Source of the DNA: Candidatus Omnitrophota bacterium
Lineage (GTDB): Bacteria > Ratteibacteria > UBA8468 > B48-G9 > JAFGKM01
Direction: 5' to 3'
DNA length: 50,253 bases
Assembly: GCA_016928555.1 (NCBI GenBank)
Contig: JAFGKM010000038.1
Location: forward strand, 1-50,253
Shown: positions 27,770 to 39,856 of the stretch, piece after piece
Position numbering within the stretch: the first letter of the stretch is position 1
Layout: each line of letters begins with the position of its first letter
Notes under the pieces: model-generated
What the model saw: the letters and a program-made list of their open reading frames with translations, nothing else
Told to the model about the DNA's origin: nothing
Databases searched by the model: none
Made by a program: the position numbers and the translations under genes

Positions 27770-29083
27770 TCACTGGCCGATTCTTTTTTTCTCTTCCTGT
27801 GCTATGGCGCCCGCCTGTTCGCTTGTAATAATCCTCGGGGTAAGGAACATCACAAGGTCGGTCTTCGCCGTCTGGTTGTCTGTCCTGCTGAACAAAAACG
27901 GAAGAATATCTCCGAGTATGGGAACCTTGCTCTTTCTTTTTGTGGTGTCCTGCCGCAACAGCCCGCCTATAACGAGAGTTTCTCCGTCTTTCACCATAAC
28001 CTTGGTTTTCGCCGTCCTCTCATTTGTATCTACAGCATCCGCAAAAACCGTTGACTTTACCGCCGAACTGACCGTCGGCTCAACGTCGAGTATTATGTAT
28101 CCTTCGGCATTTATGTGGGGGGTGACCTTCAAGCTTACGCCGATATCGCGGTATTCATACTCGGTAACCACTCTTCCCGCTTCCGGCGTCTCGGTAACCT
28201 TCGGGGACACCGCCATGTTCTTGGTTATTTTTATAATAGCAGGGGAGTCGTTCAAAGCGGTTATCCTCGGATTGGCAAGGATATTCGCCTCTCCCTTTTC
28301 CTCGAGGATTCTCAGGTTTGCCGTAAGCTCGGCAAGGGAGATTGTCCCGAGAGTGAACTGCGGATTCTCGGTTGACGTCGTAAGAGTGCCTCTCCTCGGA
28401 CCGACTACGTCCCTCGTGTAGCTTGCATCCAGAGGGTAAGAAGTATCAACCGCAGGGCCGAAAGCGCTGGCTCCGACGTTCCACCTTATGCCGAGGTCCT
28501 TTAAGGTATCGGTCGAAAGCTCCACAAGAACAGCCTCTATTGCAACCTGAGAAACGATTTTATCAAGCGCCTTTATAATGTCTCCAAGCTCCGCCAGCAA
28601 TTCCGGGTTTTCCCGGACTGTAATGCTGTTCGTCCTGCTGTCTACGGCAATCTGCCCGTTTCCGCTTATCAGTGTTCCGAGAACCTTGCCAAGGTCTTCC
28701 GCCCGGGCATACTGCAGAAAAAACGTTTCGCTCCTGAACGGCGAGATAACGCCGGAGGATTCCTTTACAATGTATGTCTCCGTATCGGCAATCTTTTCCC
28801 TGTAAAGTCCGTTCGCTTTCAGAATGGCGTCAATCGCTTCCTCCCCCGAAACGTTTTCAAGATAAGCGCTTATAAGCTTTTCACCGAGCTCCGCGCCGGT
28901 TATCATCCTTACCCCCGTCATTTTGCTCAGGCTTTGAAGGACGTGGCTCAGCTTTGCCTGGTAGAAAGTCAGTGTAACATTCTCCCCTCCGGCCGGCAGA
29001 ACGGCTCCGGACGGAATAAGGAATACTCCGAGAAAAACCAGCGTTATTAATGCGGAACGCAGTTGTTTTTTCATTTTTATCAT
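27770..29083 (-). CDS. pilQ: type IV pilus secretin PilQ
   Basis: Secretin core VAIEAVLVELSTD...ANPRITALNDSPAIIK...LVIGGLLRQDTTKRKSKVPILGDIP-like. Confidence 0.9.
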   Translation of the reverse strand: MIKMKKQLRSALITLVFLGVFLIPSGAVLPAGGENVTLTFYQAKLSHVLQSLSKMTGVRMITGAELGEKLISAYLENVSGEEAIDAILKANGLYREKIADTETYIVKESSGVISPFRSETFFLQYARAEDLGKVLGTLISGNGQIAVDSRTNSITVRENPELLAELGDIIKALDKIVSQVAIEAVLVELSTDTLKDLGIRWNVGASAFGPAVDTSYPLDASYTRDVVGPRRGTLTTSTENPQFTLGTISLAELTANLRILEEKGEANILANPRITALNDSPAIIKITKNMAVSPKVTETPEAGRVVTEYEYRDIGVSLKVTPHINAEGYIILDVEPTVSSAVKSTVFADAVDTNERTAKTKVMVKDGETLVIGGLLRQDTTKRKSKVPILGDILPFLFSRTDNQTAKTDLVMFLTPRIITSEQAGAIAQEEKKRIGQ

Positions 29084-29087
29084 CTCC

Positions 29088-29570
29088 TCATTTTTTTATT
29101 TCAAGGGGAAGCATGGTATCCCCGCGCTTAATAATAACTTTGTCCTCCATCACTTTGTAAACTTCATACTCTCCTACAAGTTCTCCTTCTCCTTTAACCT
29201 CGTCGCCTATGATGGCGACGGGAGACTTGCCGTCAAAAATTATCCCGGACACGATTAATTCCGGAGTTTTTTCCTCATGCGCCGGTTCTCCTTCCGTTTC
29301 CTGCACTGTGCTCGGGGGAGGTATCAGAGAAACGAACGGGTCTTTCTTCGGACCTGCATTCCGGCGGATTTCCGCAGCCGGCAGGACGTCAAGCTTTTTT
29401 TTCAGCTGATGCAGGTTTTCCTCCACCTTGGTTATATCCAGAACCTTTGCGGCAGACGCCTCCGATGCCCTGGCGGAATCGCCTTTTTCCGGTTCTCCGC
29501 ATAACAGAACACAGGTTACGGCCAAACACAATATCAGATTAACTTTGAGTTTTTTTAACATCTCCGGCAT
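29088..29570 (-). CDS. PilP-like pilus assembly protein
   Basis: Position between pilO-like and secretin; DPFVSLIPPPS ... ELIVSGIIFDGKSPVAIIGDEV. Confidence 0.65.
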   Translation of the reverse strand: MPEMLKKLKVNLILCLAVTCVLLCGEPEKGDSARASEASAAKVLDITKVEENLHQLKKKLDVLPAAEIRRNAGPKKDPFVSLIPPPSTVQETEGEPAHEEKTPELIVSGIIFDGKSPVAIIGDEVKGEGELVGEYEVYKVMEDKVIIKRGDTMLPLEIKK

Positions 29571-30120
29571 CCTTTTTGAGTCCGCGGAAAATCAAATCGT
29601 ACAGCGGCTGGCCGTCCTCTCCCGAGCCGCGGCCGACAACGCCGATTTCCCTTATCATAAGAAATCTCCTGTTGCCCTCAACCTCGTCCACGAAATAAAG
29701 CACGTTATTAAAACTTCCGGAAAACCTGACCTTCCATCCGTAATATCTTTTACCCATCTGGGCTTCCCTTGAAGAACCGCTTTTGAGAACGGATGTTTCA
29801 AGAAGTTCAAGATTGGTTCTTTTCGCCGTATCCGCAATATAATTGTAAAAAGTAAGGCCCGCGTCAACTCCGCCGGCGTCAAGCCACTCAAAATTGTTTG
29901 ATTTGACTGCGGCCTGCCTTATTGTATCGTTCAAAGATTTGAGAAAAGACGGAGAGGAGGTTATCTTTATCAAAGTATATTCCACTTCCGACTTTTCAAC
30001 CCTGTATTTTTCTATCTTGGCCCTCTGCGGGATAAATACAAAACGGTAAACAGCGCCCGCTATCAGCACGTAAGACAAAATCATCCACACAAGATACTTT
30101 TTAATCAGATGCGCCAGCAA
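29539..30120 (-). CDS. PilO-like pilus assembly protein
   Basis: Single N-terminal TM, position in pilMNOP order. Confidence 0.65.
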   Translation of the reverse strand: MLAHLIKKYLVWMILSYVLIAGAVYRFVFIPQRAKIEKYRVEKSEVEYTLIKITSSPSFLKSLNDTIRQAAVKSNNFEWLDAGGVDAGLTFYNYIADTAKRTNLELLETSVLKSGSSREAQMGKRYYGWKVRFSGSFNNVLYFVDEVEGNRRFLMIREIGVVGRGSGEDGQPLYDLIFRGLKKDAGDVKKTQS

Positions 30121-30715
30121 TTTTTTTCACGCTCCTTTTCTGCTTCAATTCGCATTCTATCTCAAAAGACACGACCTGCCTTCTTTCCCTTTCCACCTTT
30201 ATGACTTCTTTAAGGTAAACCGCGCCGAACATGGAACCGCTCCCGAGGTTTCTCACAAACCTGTCAATCGCCGCCCGCTCGTCGGCAATATCAGGGAATA
30301 CGTATCCCTTTATCGTTATAGCCACCGTCTCTTTTTTCTCGTCGGCCGGCGATGAAAACTTTTCAAGCCATATCCCGGCGGGAACGTTGCGGGCGGTAAA
30401 GGCAAGTATCGGCGCCCAAAAAATTTTCCCACGGGACTCCTCCGCGAAAAAATCCATCTTTTTCAGCAGGCGCACGCTCTCTTTCTCCCTTGCCTTTATG
30501 TATTCAACTTTTTCGCTCTCTCCGGAAATCTTTTCCTCTATGGTCTTTATTTCACGGCGCATATGCCTGATATTCAATTCATTCCTCAAAAAATTCATTG
30601 CCAGAATCATCAGCAGGAAAGCAAGCCCCGCAAAATATATGATGAAAAGATTGACGACCACCCGCTGTTTCCTGAATTTCGCAAGCCGCGCCTTTATTAT
30701 ATTAAGTTCAATCAT
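30101..30715 (-). CDS. PilN-like pilus assembly protein
   Basis: IELNIIKARLAKFRKQR...TM; ATGA overlap with pilM stop. Confidence 0.7.
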   Translation of the reverse strand: MIELNIIKARLAKFRKQRVVVNLFIIYFAGLAFLLMILAMNFLRNELNIRHMRREIKTIEEKISGESEKVEYIKAREKESVRLLKKMDFFAEESRGKIFWAPILAFTARNVPAGIWLEKFSSPADEKKETVAITIKGYVFPDIADERAAIDRFVRNLGSGSMFGAVYLKEVIKVERERRQVVSFEIECELKQKRSVKKIAGASD

Positions 30716-31725
30716 TTGATTTTCCTGAGAACAAGCCCCAGACAAACCGCGAACATTATGCCTTTCTTTTTAATTTCCTCCGGCAGTGAATATGTTTTTA
30801 CCTCGGACAAATTCTCAAGCGGATTCCACAGAGCCGCATCAATTTTTACATTCTGTCCGACCGTTTCAAGCAAACCGGGAAACACCGAAGCGCCGCCGGT
30901 TAAAAACAGCCTTTCAGGGGACTTTCCCGTTTTAGCCCTGAAATACTCAATGCTTGCCTGCATCTCCATCAGCAGTTCTTCAATGCCTTCGGCTAAAATT
31001 TTTTGAACATCTTCCCTGTTCTCTTCCTTATTGCTGTATATCTCCGCCTCTTCCTGCGAGATATGCTTCCCTGCGGCGACAACACCCGTCAGATTCCTGC
31101 CTCCGAACGGGATATCCCTTATCAGAGCAAACCCGCCTTTTTCCGAAAGGATAAAATTGGAAGTTTTGTGCCCGATGTTAAGGATAAAAACAACGCCGCC
31201 CTGTTTTTTATTCAGGAAACTGAAAGAGTTGAAAACGGCGAGTGCGTCATGGTCTAATATAAGCGGCCTGAGCCCCGCCCTGTGCAGAGCCGCCGTGAAA
31301 AAATCGCACTTATCCTTCTGATAACCTGCAAAAAGAACCGTCCTGCCTCCTTCTTTGCCGGGAAGCAAGAGATAATCATATTCCATGTTTTTAGCACCGC
31401 CCGGAGTTACCTGCATAAGTTCCAGCTGAACTGCGGATTTCACCTCGGATTCGGGAAGTTTCGGGATGTCAAAATAGTGAATCACAGCTCCGTCTCCGCT
31501 TATGCCTGATACGGCCCTCTTTTCCCTTATACCTCCGTCATGCAGAAACTTCTTCAGAGATTTCACAAAAACATCCTGTTCGCGTTCAACAAGACTGCTC
31601 CTGAAATCGGAAAAAGGGTTCGGAAAATACCCTATCTTTTTTATGAACAGCCTTCCGCCCCTCTCGCTTCCTTCAATAACCTTTACATAGCAGGAGCCGG
31701 CATCGACCGCTACAATGTGTCTCAT
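30712..31725 (-). CDS. pilM: type IV pilus assembly ATPase-like protein PilM
   Basis: VAVDAGSCYVKVIE, LNIGHKTSNFIL, LTGGASVFPGL. Confidence 0.85.
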   Translation of the reverse strand: MRHIVAVDAGSCYVKVIEGSERGGRLFIKKIGYFPNPFSDFRSSLVEREQDVFVKSLKKFLHDGGIREKRAVSGISGDGAVIHYFDIPKLPESEVKSAVQLELMQVTPGGAKNMEYDYLLLPGKEGGRTVLFAGYQKDKCDFFTAALHRAGLRPLILDHDALAVFNSFSFLNKKQGGVVFILNIGHKTSNFILSEKGGFALIRDIPFGGRNLTGVVAAGKHISQEEAEIYSNKEENREDVQKILAEGIEELLMEMQASIEYFRAKTGKSPERLFLTGGASVFPGLLETVGQNVKIDAALWNPLENLSEVKTYSLPEEIKKKGIMFAVCLGLVLRKIK

Positions 31726-31807
31726 GTCATCTGCCTTTTTTCAAAAATAAGTCCGTTTTAAAGAACCGGGGCCGTTTTGTGCAAACAGCCCCCCGTCCTT
31801 AAAATTG

Positions 31808-32221
31808 TCACAGCCCGTCATAAGTTATCGTTGCGCCTGCCGCATTCGTATAAGTCATCGTCACCGTTATGCCTGCGGCATCCCCCGCCCCGACAGTTTC
31901 CGCGGTAAATCCCGCGGCGCTTGCGGCGGTAACTTCATAGGTTGTGAAATACTTATTGCCCGTCGGGTCAACCCCGAGGTTGGTTGTCAGGTCGGCCATG
32001 TCGTCTTCCGGGCCGTAATACGAATTGTGCTCGGCATAATAGACTCTCTGTCCGGTCAGAACCGAACCGAGAAGAGCCGCTCCCTCGGCCGCCCTTGCCC
32101 TCTTGACCTGTCCCCTGAAAATCGGGATTGAGATGGCCGCAAGGATACCGACTATGATGACAACCGTCATCAATTCTATCAGCGTGAAACCTTTCCTGTT
32201 GCTTCTGACTTTCCTGAACAT
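31808..32221 (-). CDS. pilA: major type IV pilin (PilA/GspG-like)
   Basis: RKGFTLIELMTVVIIVGILAAISIPIF; SD aaggaggg. Confidence 0.88.
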   Translation of the reverse strand: MFRKVRSNRKGFTLIELMTVVIIVGILAAISIPIFRGQVKRARAAEGAALLGSVLTGQRVYYAEHNSYYGPEDDMADLTTNLGVDPTGNKYFTTYEVTAASAAGFTAETVGAGDAAGITVTMTYTNAAGATITYDGL

Positions 32222-32319
32222 TTTTACGTCCCTCCTTTTTTTGTTGTTGCGCCTGTTTTATTTTTCTGACTTACAATCTCCGCTCTTTTCCTGCACACCA
32301 CCTCCTTTTGCCGAGACAT

Positions 32320-33549
32320 TCACTTCATTGCGGCCGCCATGTTGAATATAGGCAGGTATATCGCAATTACGACTATTCCCACAATCACGCCCAGCCCTAT
32401 TATCAACACCGGCTCTATAATTGAAGCAAGTATGCTCAACGTAGCGTCAACCTCATCACGGAAAAACCGGGCTGTCCTCGAGAGCATCTCTTCAACCTTG
32501 CCCGTCTCCTCACCTACAGTTACCATCCTTACAAGTATTAAAGGAAAAATTCTGTGTTTTTTCATCTCGCTTCCCACAAGCGAACCCTTTATCACTCCCT
32601 CGCGCACCTTATGCACCGTCTGTTCAATAACCCTGTTGCCCGCTGTTTTTGAGACGATTTCAAGGGCGGAAACAATCGGGACTCCCCCCGTAAGAAGAGT
32701 GGAAAGCGAACCGGAAAATCTTGAAAGGCTCAATTTCAGCATCATGTTTCCGAAAAGGGGAGCCCGCAGTTTCGCCATGTCAATATTCTTCCTGCCGGCA
32801 GGCGTCTTCCCAAAGAAAAACAGGAAGATGCCGAAAAGCGCCAGCCCGATTAAAATAAAGGGCAGGGCGGCTATAAGAAAACCGCTGATTCCCAGGACAA
32901 CAAGCGTGAATTTTGGCAGAGGCGCCCCGAAATCGCTGAAAATTTCCCGGAATTTCGGAAGAAGGTAAAGAAAGACAAAAGATACGACGGCTATAAAAAA
33001 CACGACCACCACCGCGGGATAGCTGACCGCCTGCCTTATCTTGCTTCTTAGCACAATCTGTTCCTCAAGGTTTGAAGCAATCTCGGCCAGAACCTCGGCA
33101 AGGTTCCCGCTTTCCTCCCCTGAAGTAACCAGCGCAACGTAGAGGGGGGAAAACACCCTCGGATATTTTGAAAGAGACCTTGAAAAATTACTACCTTCCT
33201 GAATATCTCTCCGTATCTTTTTCAATACCTGCGAAAAATGGCGGTTGGATGTCTGCATACTGAGGTCTTCCAGAGTTTCAACGATTGGAACCCCGGCGGA
33301 CAGCATGGCAGAACACTGCCTTGTGAATATAGCCAGTTCCTTAAGGCTTATCCTCCTCCTTGTGGAAACAGGCGCATTTTTTCTCGCTTCCCGGAATGCC
33401 TCCTCTTTCTGTCCCGCCGGACGGACGTCCACGGGGAAGAGGTTCTGGCCTCTCAACCGCGTCAAAACCGCAAGGTTTGAAGCCGCATCAAGTATGCCCT
33501 CTATCTTCTGCCCGCCCGCATCCCGCGCCGTATACTGGTATCTCGCCAT
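32320..33549 (-). CDS. pilC: type IV pilus inner-membrane platform protein PilC (GspF family)
   Basis: MARYQYTARDAGGQKIEG, FTRQCSAMLSAGVPIVE. Confidence 0.93.
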   Translation of the reverse strand: MARYQYTARDAGGQKIEGILDAASNLAVLTRLRGQNLFPVDVRPAGQKEEAFREARKNAPVSTRRRISLKELAIFTRQCSAMLSAGVPIVETLEDLSMQTSNRHFSQVLKKIRRDIQEGSNFSRSLSKYPRVFSPLYVALVTSGEESGNLAEVLAEIASNLEEQIVLRSKIRQAVSYPAVVVVFFIAVVSFVFLYLLPKFREIFSDFGAPLPKFTLVVLGISGFLIAALPFILIGLALFGIFLFFFGKTPAGRKNIDMAKLRAPLFGNMMLKLSLSRFSGSLSTLLTGGVPIVSALEIVSKTAGNRVIEQTVHKVREGVIKGSLVGSEMKKHRIFPLILVRMVTVGEETGKVEEMLSRTARFFRDEVDATLSILASIIEPVLIIGLGVIVGIVVIAIYLPIFNMAAAMK

Positions 33550-33555
33550 GTTTTT

Positions 33556-35235
33556 TTAGACGACCGTTTTACTCAAAAATTCGTCAACCGTAGTTATCCC
33601 GTCAAAAACTTTCTTGAGAGCCGCATCCTTCAGAGAGCGGAATCCTTCCTTTGCGCACAACTCCCTCAGCGCCTCTTCTCTTCCGCCTTCAAGAATGCTT
33701 TTTTTAATCTCCCTGACGTTGACCTTCAAAACTTCAAATATCGCAATCCTTCCGAAGTATCCGGTGAAATTGCAGTTACTGCACCCCGTTCCCTTATATA
33801 TTTTTCTGCCTGCCTTCAAAGGAATGCCCATGTTTTTGAGGACTTCAGCACCTTCGGCATCCTCATGCTTGCAGAACTTGCATATCCGCCTGACAAGCCT
33901 CTGCGCTATAGCAAGATGCAGGGCTTCTGCTATAAGGTAGTTGGGAACACCCATATAATTGAGCCTTGAAACGGTAGAAATGGTATCGTTGGTATGCAGG
34001 GTGGAGATGACAAGATGCCCCGTCAGAGCCGCCTGTATTCCTATCTGCGCGGTCTCCAGATCCCTCATTTCCCCCACCATTATAATATCCGGGTCCTGCC
34101 TCATCATTCTCTTAAGTATCTCGGCGAAGGTAAGCCCTATCTTTGGTTTAATCTGCACCTGATTTATGCCGTTCAGCTCATATTCAACGGGATCTTCTAT
34201 CGTTATGATATTTTTGTCGGGGGAATTTATGAAATTGAGCCCCGAATAAAGAGTCGTGGTCTTTCCCGCGCTTGTGGGTCCGGTTACTATTATCATTCCG
34301 TACGGTTTCAGCAGGCCTTCCTTGAAGGTTTTCTCGTCTTCAGGTTCGAAACCCAGGGTATCAAGCGTTTTTACAAGCGATCCCCTGTCAAGTATCCTCA
34401 TAACAACTTTTTCGCCGTATATCGTGGGAAGCGTAGAAATTCTTATATCTATCCCGCTCGGGCCTATTTTAACCTTGGTTCTGCCGTCCTGCGGCAGGCG
34501 CCTCTCCCCGATATCAAGGTTAGATAGAATCTTCAGGCGGCTCACAATCCCTGCATAAGAAGCTTTGGGCGGCGGGGGAAACTGCTGTAAAACGCCGTCG
34601 ATGCGAAAGCGTACGGAAATCTTCTCCTCCTGCGGTTCAAGGTGTATATCCGTGGCTCTCTTCCCGACAGCCTCAATGAAAAGGGAATTTACAAATCTTA
34701 CGATGGGAACATCCTCTGCGGCAACGCGCAGTTGATTCAGGTCTACCGATTCTTCCGCCGTCTCCATATCTTTCAGGGCGGAGGCGGTCTTTAACAAATC
34801 TGCAGACTCAACGTAGTGTTTTTCAAGATACTGCTTTATCTGGGACTCTTCCGCTTTTACAACCTTTATCCTGCTGTTGGTCATCCTCCTGACGGTATCG
34901 ATGGCCATGATATCCGCAGGGTCGGACATTGCAACAACCAGGCGCTCATTTTCCAGGGCGATAGCAAGAACGTTGTACTTCCTCGCAATGTTTTCCGGTA
35001 TAAGCTTGACCGCATCCTGTTTTATCCCCTTAAAATTCTCAAGGTTTACAAAATCCGCTTTTTTCTGCTCGGTAAGGCACTCGAGTATCTGTTCGTTAGT
35101 TACAACCTTGCTGCCGACAAGAATCTCCCCGAGGAATTTTTTCTCAGCCGCCTGCCGGATAAGAGCATCTTCAAGCTGTTCAAGGGTTATAACTCCCCTG
35201 TCAAGAAGTATCTGCCCAAGCTCTTTTCTTTCCAT
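33556..35235 (-). CDS. pilB: type IV pilus assembly ATPase PilB (GspE family)
   Basis: GPTSAGKTTTLYSGL Walker A, RMMRQDPDIIMVGEMRD, zinc-binding C..C. Confidence 0.95.
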   Translation of the reverse strand: MERKELGQILLDRGVITLEQLEDALIRQAAEKKFLGEILVGSKVVTNEQILECLTEQKKADFVNLENFKGIKQDAVKLIPENIARKYNVLAIALENERLVVAMSDPADIMAIDTVRRMTNSRIKVVKAEESQIKQYLEKHYVESADLLKTASALKDMETAEESVDLNQLRVAAEDVPIVRFVNSLFIEAVGKRATDIHLEPQEEKISVRFRIDGVLQQFPPPPKASYAGIVSRLKILSNLDIGERRLPQDGRTKVKIGPSGIDIRISTLPTIYGEKVVMRILDRGSLVKTLDTLGFEPEDEKTFKEGLLKPYGMIIVTGPTSAGKTTTLYSGLNFINSPDKNIITIEDPVEYELNGINQVQIKPKIGLTFAEILKRMMRQDPDIIMVGEMRDLETAQIGIQAALTGHLVISTLHTNDTISTVSRLNYMGVPNYLIAEALHLAIAQRLVRRICKFCKHEDAEGAEVLKNMGIPLKAGRKIYKGTGCSNCNFTGYFGRIAIFEVLKVNVREIKKSILEGGREEALRELCAKEGFRSLKDAALKKVFDGITTVDEFLSKTVV

Positions 35236-35387
35236 AAGTAGTATGTTAAGAAGTCCGCATACTGTTTATAAATTTGCTGTTTTATATAGATAAGACTTTA
35301 GTCCTATTGTACATAAATATTAAAAAAAGTCAATTTTTTTCTTAACATTGTCAACAATTTCCTGAGAAAGGATATATTCGCAAAATA

Positions 35388-35396
35388 TGGTATAAT
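35388..35396 (+). promoter_or_regulatory. extended -10 promoter TGGTATAAT upstream of ligA
   Basis: TGnTATAAT consensus, 17 nt upstream of ATG 35414. Confidence 0.5.
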
Positions 35397-35401
35397 TATG
35401 A

Positions 35402-37405
<2,004 letters not shown>

Positions 37406-37411
37406 TCTTTT

Positions 37412-37445
37412 GTCATTGCGAGGAGCAAAGCGACGCGGCAATCTC
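37412..37445. repeat. GTCATTGCGAG...GGCAATCTC repeat (family C)
   Basis: Reverse-oriented 34-nt relative at 41347-41380. Confidence 0.8.
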
Positions 37446-37478
37446 GTTTTTAATGCATCATTACAAAAAACATTAACC

Positions 37479-38369
37479 ATGAAAACACCAACAGAACTGG
37501 CCGACTACTTCCTACAGCACCTGCGGGTGGAACGCAACCTTTCCAAAAACACCGTTGGCGCATACTCCGCAGACCTTAAAAAATTCAGAGCCTTCATGGA
37601 ATCCGACAACTATAGCCTCAACCGTGTGGACAGCGAAAAAATCACCGCCTTCATCCTCTTCCTGAAAAAACAAAACCTCTCCTCTTCAACAATAGTCAGA
37701 ACCCTTTCCTCCGTCAGGAACTTCTATAAATTCCTGGCCGGGCATGGTTTTATAAAAATAAATTCACTCCCTCTCATAGAATCGCCGAAGGTGCACAGAC
37801 ACCTGCCCGAAGTTCTTAGCAAAGACGAGATAACCCTTCTGATAAAAGACCTCTTCGGCACGAAGGACGGCATCCGCAACCTCGCGGTAATTGAACTCAT
37901 CTACGGGGCGGGCTTAAGAGTTTCCGAGATAACCGGCATAAAAACCGGGGACATAAATTTTGAAAACAACCAGATAAAAATCACGGGCAAAGGCAACAGG
38001 GAGCGCATTGTTTTCCTGAACAGAAACTCCCTTGCCGCCGTAAACTCCTACCTTGCGGTGCGCGCCAAAAAGCTAAGGAACTCCGCCTCTCCGTATCTCT
38101 TCGTAAACAGCAGGGGCGGAAAGATTTCAAGGCAGTCCATCTGGAAGCTGATAAAAAAAATGAGCGCCGTCTCCAAGCTTGATAAAAATGTTTTTCCCCA
38201 CACCTTCAGGCACTCATTCGCCACCCATCTTCTTGAAAGCGGGCTTGACCTGCGAATAGTGCAGGAGCTCCTCGGCCACAAAACCCTTGCCACAACAGAG
38301 ATTTATACCCACATAAACAAGTCGCAGATTAAGTCCGTCTACAAGAAATTCCACCCCCGCTCGCTTTGA
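37479..38369 (+). CDS. XerC/XerD-like tyrosine recombinase
   Basis: Catalytic GAGLRVSE, HTFRHSFATHLL, LGHKTLATTEIYTH; ORF before 37479 is repeat DNA. Confidence 0.9.
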   Translation: MKTPTELADYFLQHLRVERNLSKNTVGAYSADLKKFRAFMESDNYSLNRVDSEKITAFILFLKKQNLSSSTIVRTLSSVRNFYKFLAGHGFIKINSLPLIESPKVHRHLPEVLSKDEITLLIKDLFGTKDGIRNLAVIELIYGAGLRVSEITGIKTGDINFENNQIKITGKGNRERIVFLNRNSLAAVNSYLAVRAKKLRNSASPYLFVNSRGGKISRQSIWKLIKKMSAVSKLDKNVFPHTFRHSFATHLLESGLDLRIVQELLGHKTLATTEIYTHINKSQIKSVYKKFHPRSL

Positions 38370-38440
38370 CAACACCGGCCAAAGAGGGTATAATGTTTCC
38401 GAATACAGCCCCACTAAGACTCGCCAAAAGGGGGTACGTA

Positions 38441-39856
38441 ATGAAAGGAACAAGATTCCTTGCAATTCTACTGCTGTCTTCCTTCATCTTTTTTGCTAAT
38501 CTGTTTTGTCAAAGCAAGACTGAAACAGAGCATCTCGTCCGTATAAAAGTTGAAAAAGGCGATTATCTAATCAGGGTATGCAAGAAATACCTTGAAAACC
38601 CTGAAAAATGGCCTGAAATCGCCAAAATCAACAAGCTGAAAAATCCCGACGTCATACTCCCCAGCCAGGTACTCCTGTTCCCCGCAAGCATGATGAAAGG
38701 AACCCCTGTCTCCGGCACGGTGACCTTTCTGAAAGGCACCGCTGATTTCAAGACGCAGGACAAAGAAGAGTGGATTCCGCTTAACACCGGCGACAAAATA
38801 AAGGAAGGGTCTCTCATAAGAACAGGAGCTGAAAGCAGTATGGAAATAAAGTTTGAAGACGGCAATGTTTTCATGCTGAAGGAAAACACCACGGTAGGAT
38901 TTCAAACCGCCCGCAAAACAGGGGATAACTATTCAAAGTATAAGATGTCTCTCAACATGGGGAAATTGGTTTCCAACATCCAGAAAACGGAGAAGCAGGA
39001 GACTGCCGTCCAGATAGAATCCCCGACCGCCGTGGTCGGCGTCAGAGGAACGGTCTTCCGGAGTTCGGTTGATGAGAAAGGAACATCCCAGATTGAAGTG
39101 CTTGAGGGTTCGGTGGTCGTTGAGGGAGAAAAAGGAAAGGTGGAGCTTAAAAAAGGGGAAGGCACCATCGTGGAAAAAGGCAAGCCGCCCACGCCTCCGC
39201 AGAAACTTTTAGCACCGCCTGTTCCCGTGGAGCTTTCCGATTCTATTTATACCAGGCTTCCCATCAACCTCTCGTTTGATGCGGTTGAAGAAGCCGTCTC
39301 CTACAAGGTGGCTCTGGCTAAAGATAAGGATATAAAAGATATCGTGCGCGAGAAAGTAATCGCGCCGCAGGAAACCTTTGAAATCCGTGATGTTGAAGAC
39401 GGAACATATTTCATACAGACTGCAAGCATTGATAAACGGGGTTTTGAAGGCATGCCTTCGGAAACATTCAGGGTGCGGATACGGCTGAACCCCTCGGCTC
39501 CATTCATTGAAATACCCCGGGACGAAGGAATATACACGGGAACGTCCTTAACATGCATATGGCTGAAGGTGCCCGATGCATCCGGATACAGAGTGAGAAT
39601 TACAGAACACATTCAGACGGGGAAGCATACGGAAACAACCCGGGTAGTGCTGGACAAAAGCGATATTTCGGCAACAGAATATACCATAGAGAATATCCCT
39701 TTAAAGAGATATTACTTCCAGGTCAGAGCCGTTGCGGCTGACGGATATCAGGGAGAGTGGTCGGAAATTATACATTTTACTCTGAAGATGCCTCCTCCGC
39801 AGCTCTCGCCCGGAACTCCGGAACCGCTTGAGAAGGAGCAAAATGAAGACAAATAA
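38441..39856 (+). CDS. secreted LysM + FecR domain protein with Fn3-like C-terminus
   Basis: Signal peptide; LysM VEKGDYLIRVCKKYLENPEKW; FecR LIRTGAESSMEIKFEDG. Confidence 0.82.
   Translation: MKGTRFLAILLLSSFIFFANLFCQSKTETEHLVRIKVEKGDYLIRVCKKYLENPEKWPEIAKINKLKNPDVILPSQVLLFPASMMKGTPVSGTVTFLKGTADFKTQDKEEWIPLNTGDKIKEGSLIRTGAESSMEIKFEDGNVFMLKENTTVGFQTARKTGDNYSKYKMSLNMGKLVSNIQKTEKQETAVQIESPTAVVGVRGTVFRSSVDEKGTSQIEVLEGSVVVEGEKGKVELKKGEGTIVEKGKPPTPPQKLLAPPVPVELSDSIYTRLPINLSFDAVEEAVSYKVALAKDKDIKDIVREKVIAPQETFEIRDVEDGTYFIQTASIDKRGFEGMPSETFRVRIRLNPSAPFIEIPRDEGIYTGTSLTCIWLKVPDASGYRVRITEHIQTGKHTETTRVVLDKSDISATEYTIENIPLKRYYFQVRAVAADGYQGEWSEIIHFTLKMPPPQLSPGTPEPLEKEQNEDK

Noticed and set aside
32222-32310. 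Leader peptide before pilA starting at a GTG after AAGGAGGT on the minus strand
   Set aside because: SD-to-GTG spacing of about 2 nt is too short and the reading frame is lysine-rich with no recognisable feature.
35285-35310. Near-palindrome AGGACTaaAGTCTT upstream of pilB as a regulator site
   Set aside because: Imperfect, single occurrence and no matching known motif; insufficient support.
37479-38369. Tyrosine recombinase as prophage or island integrase
   Set aside because: Sequence resembles housekeeping XerC/D; no phage genes, tRNA or att-like repeats around it.
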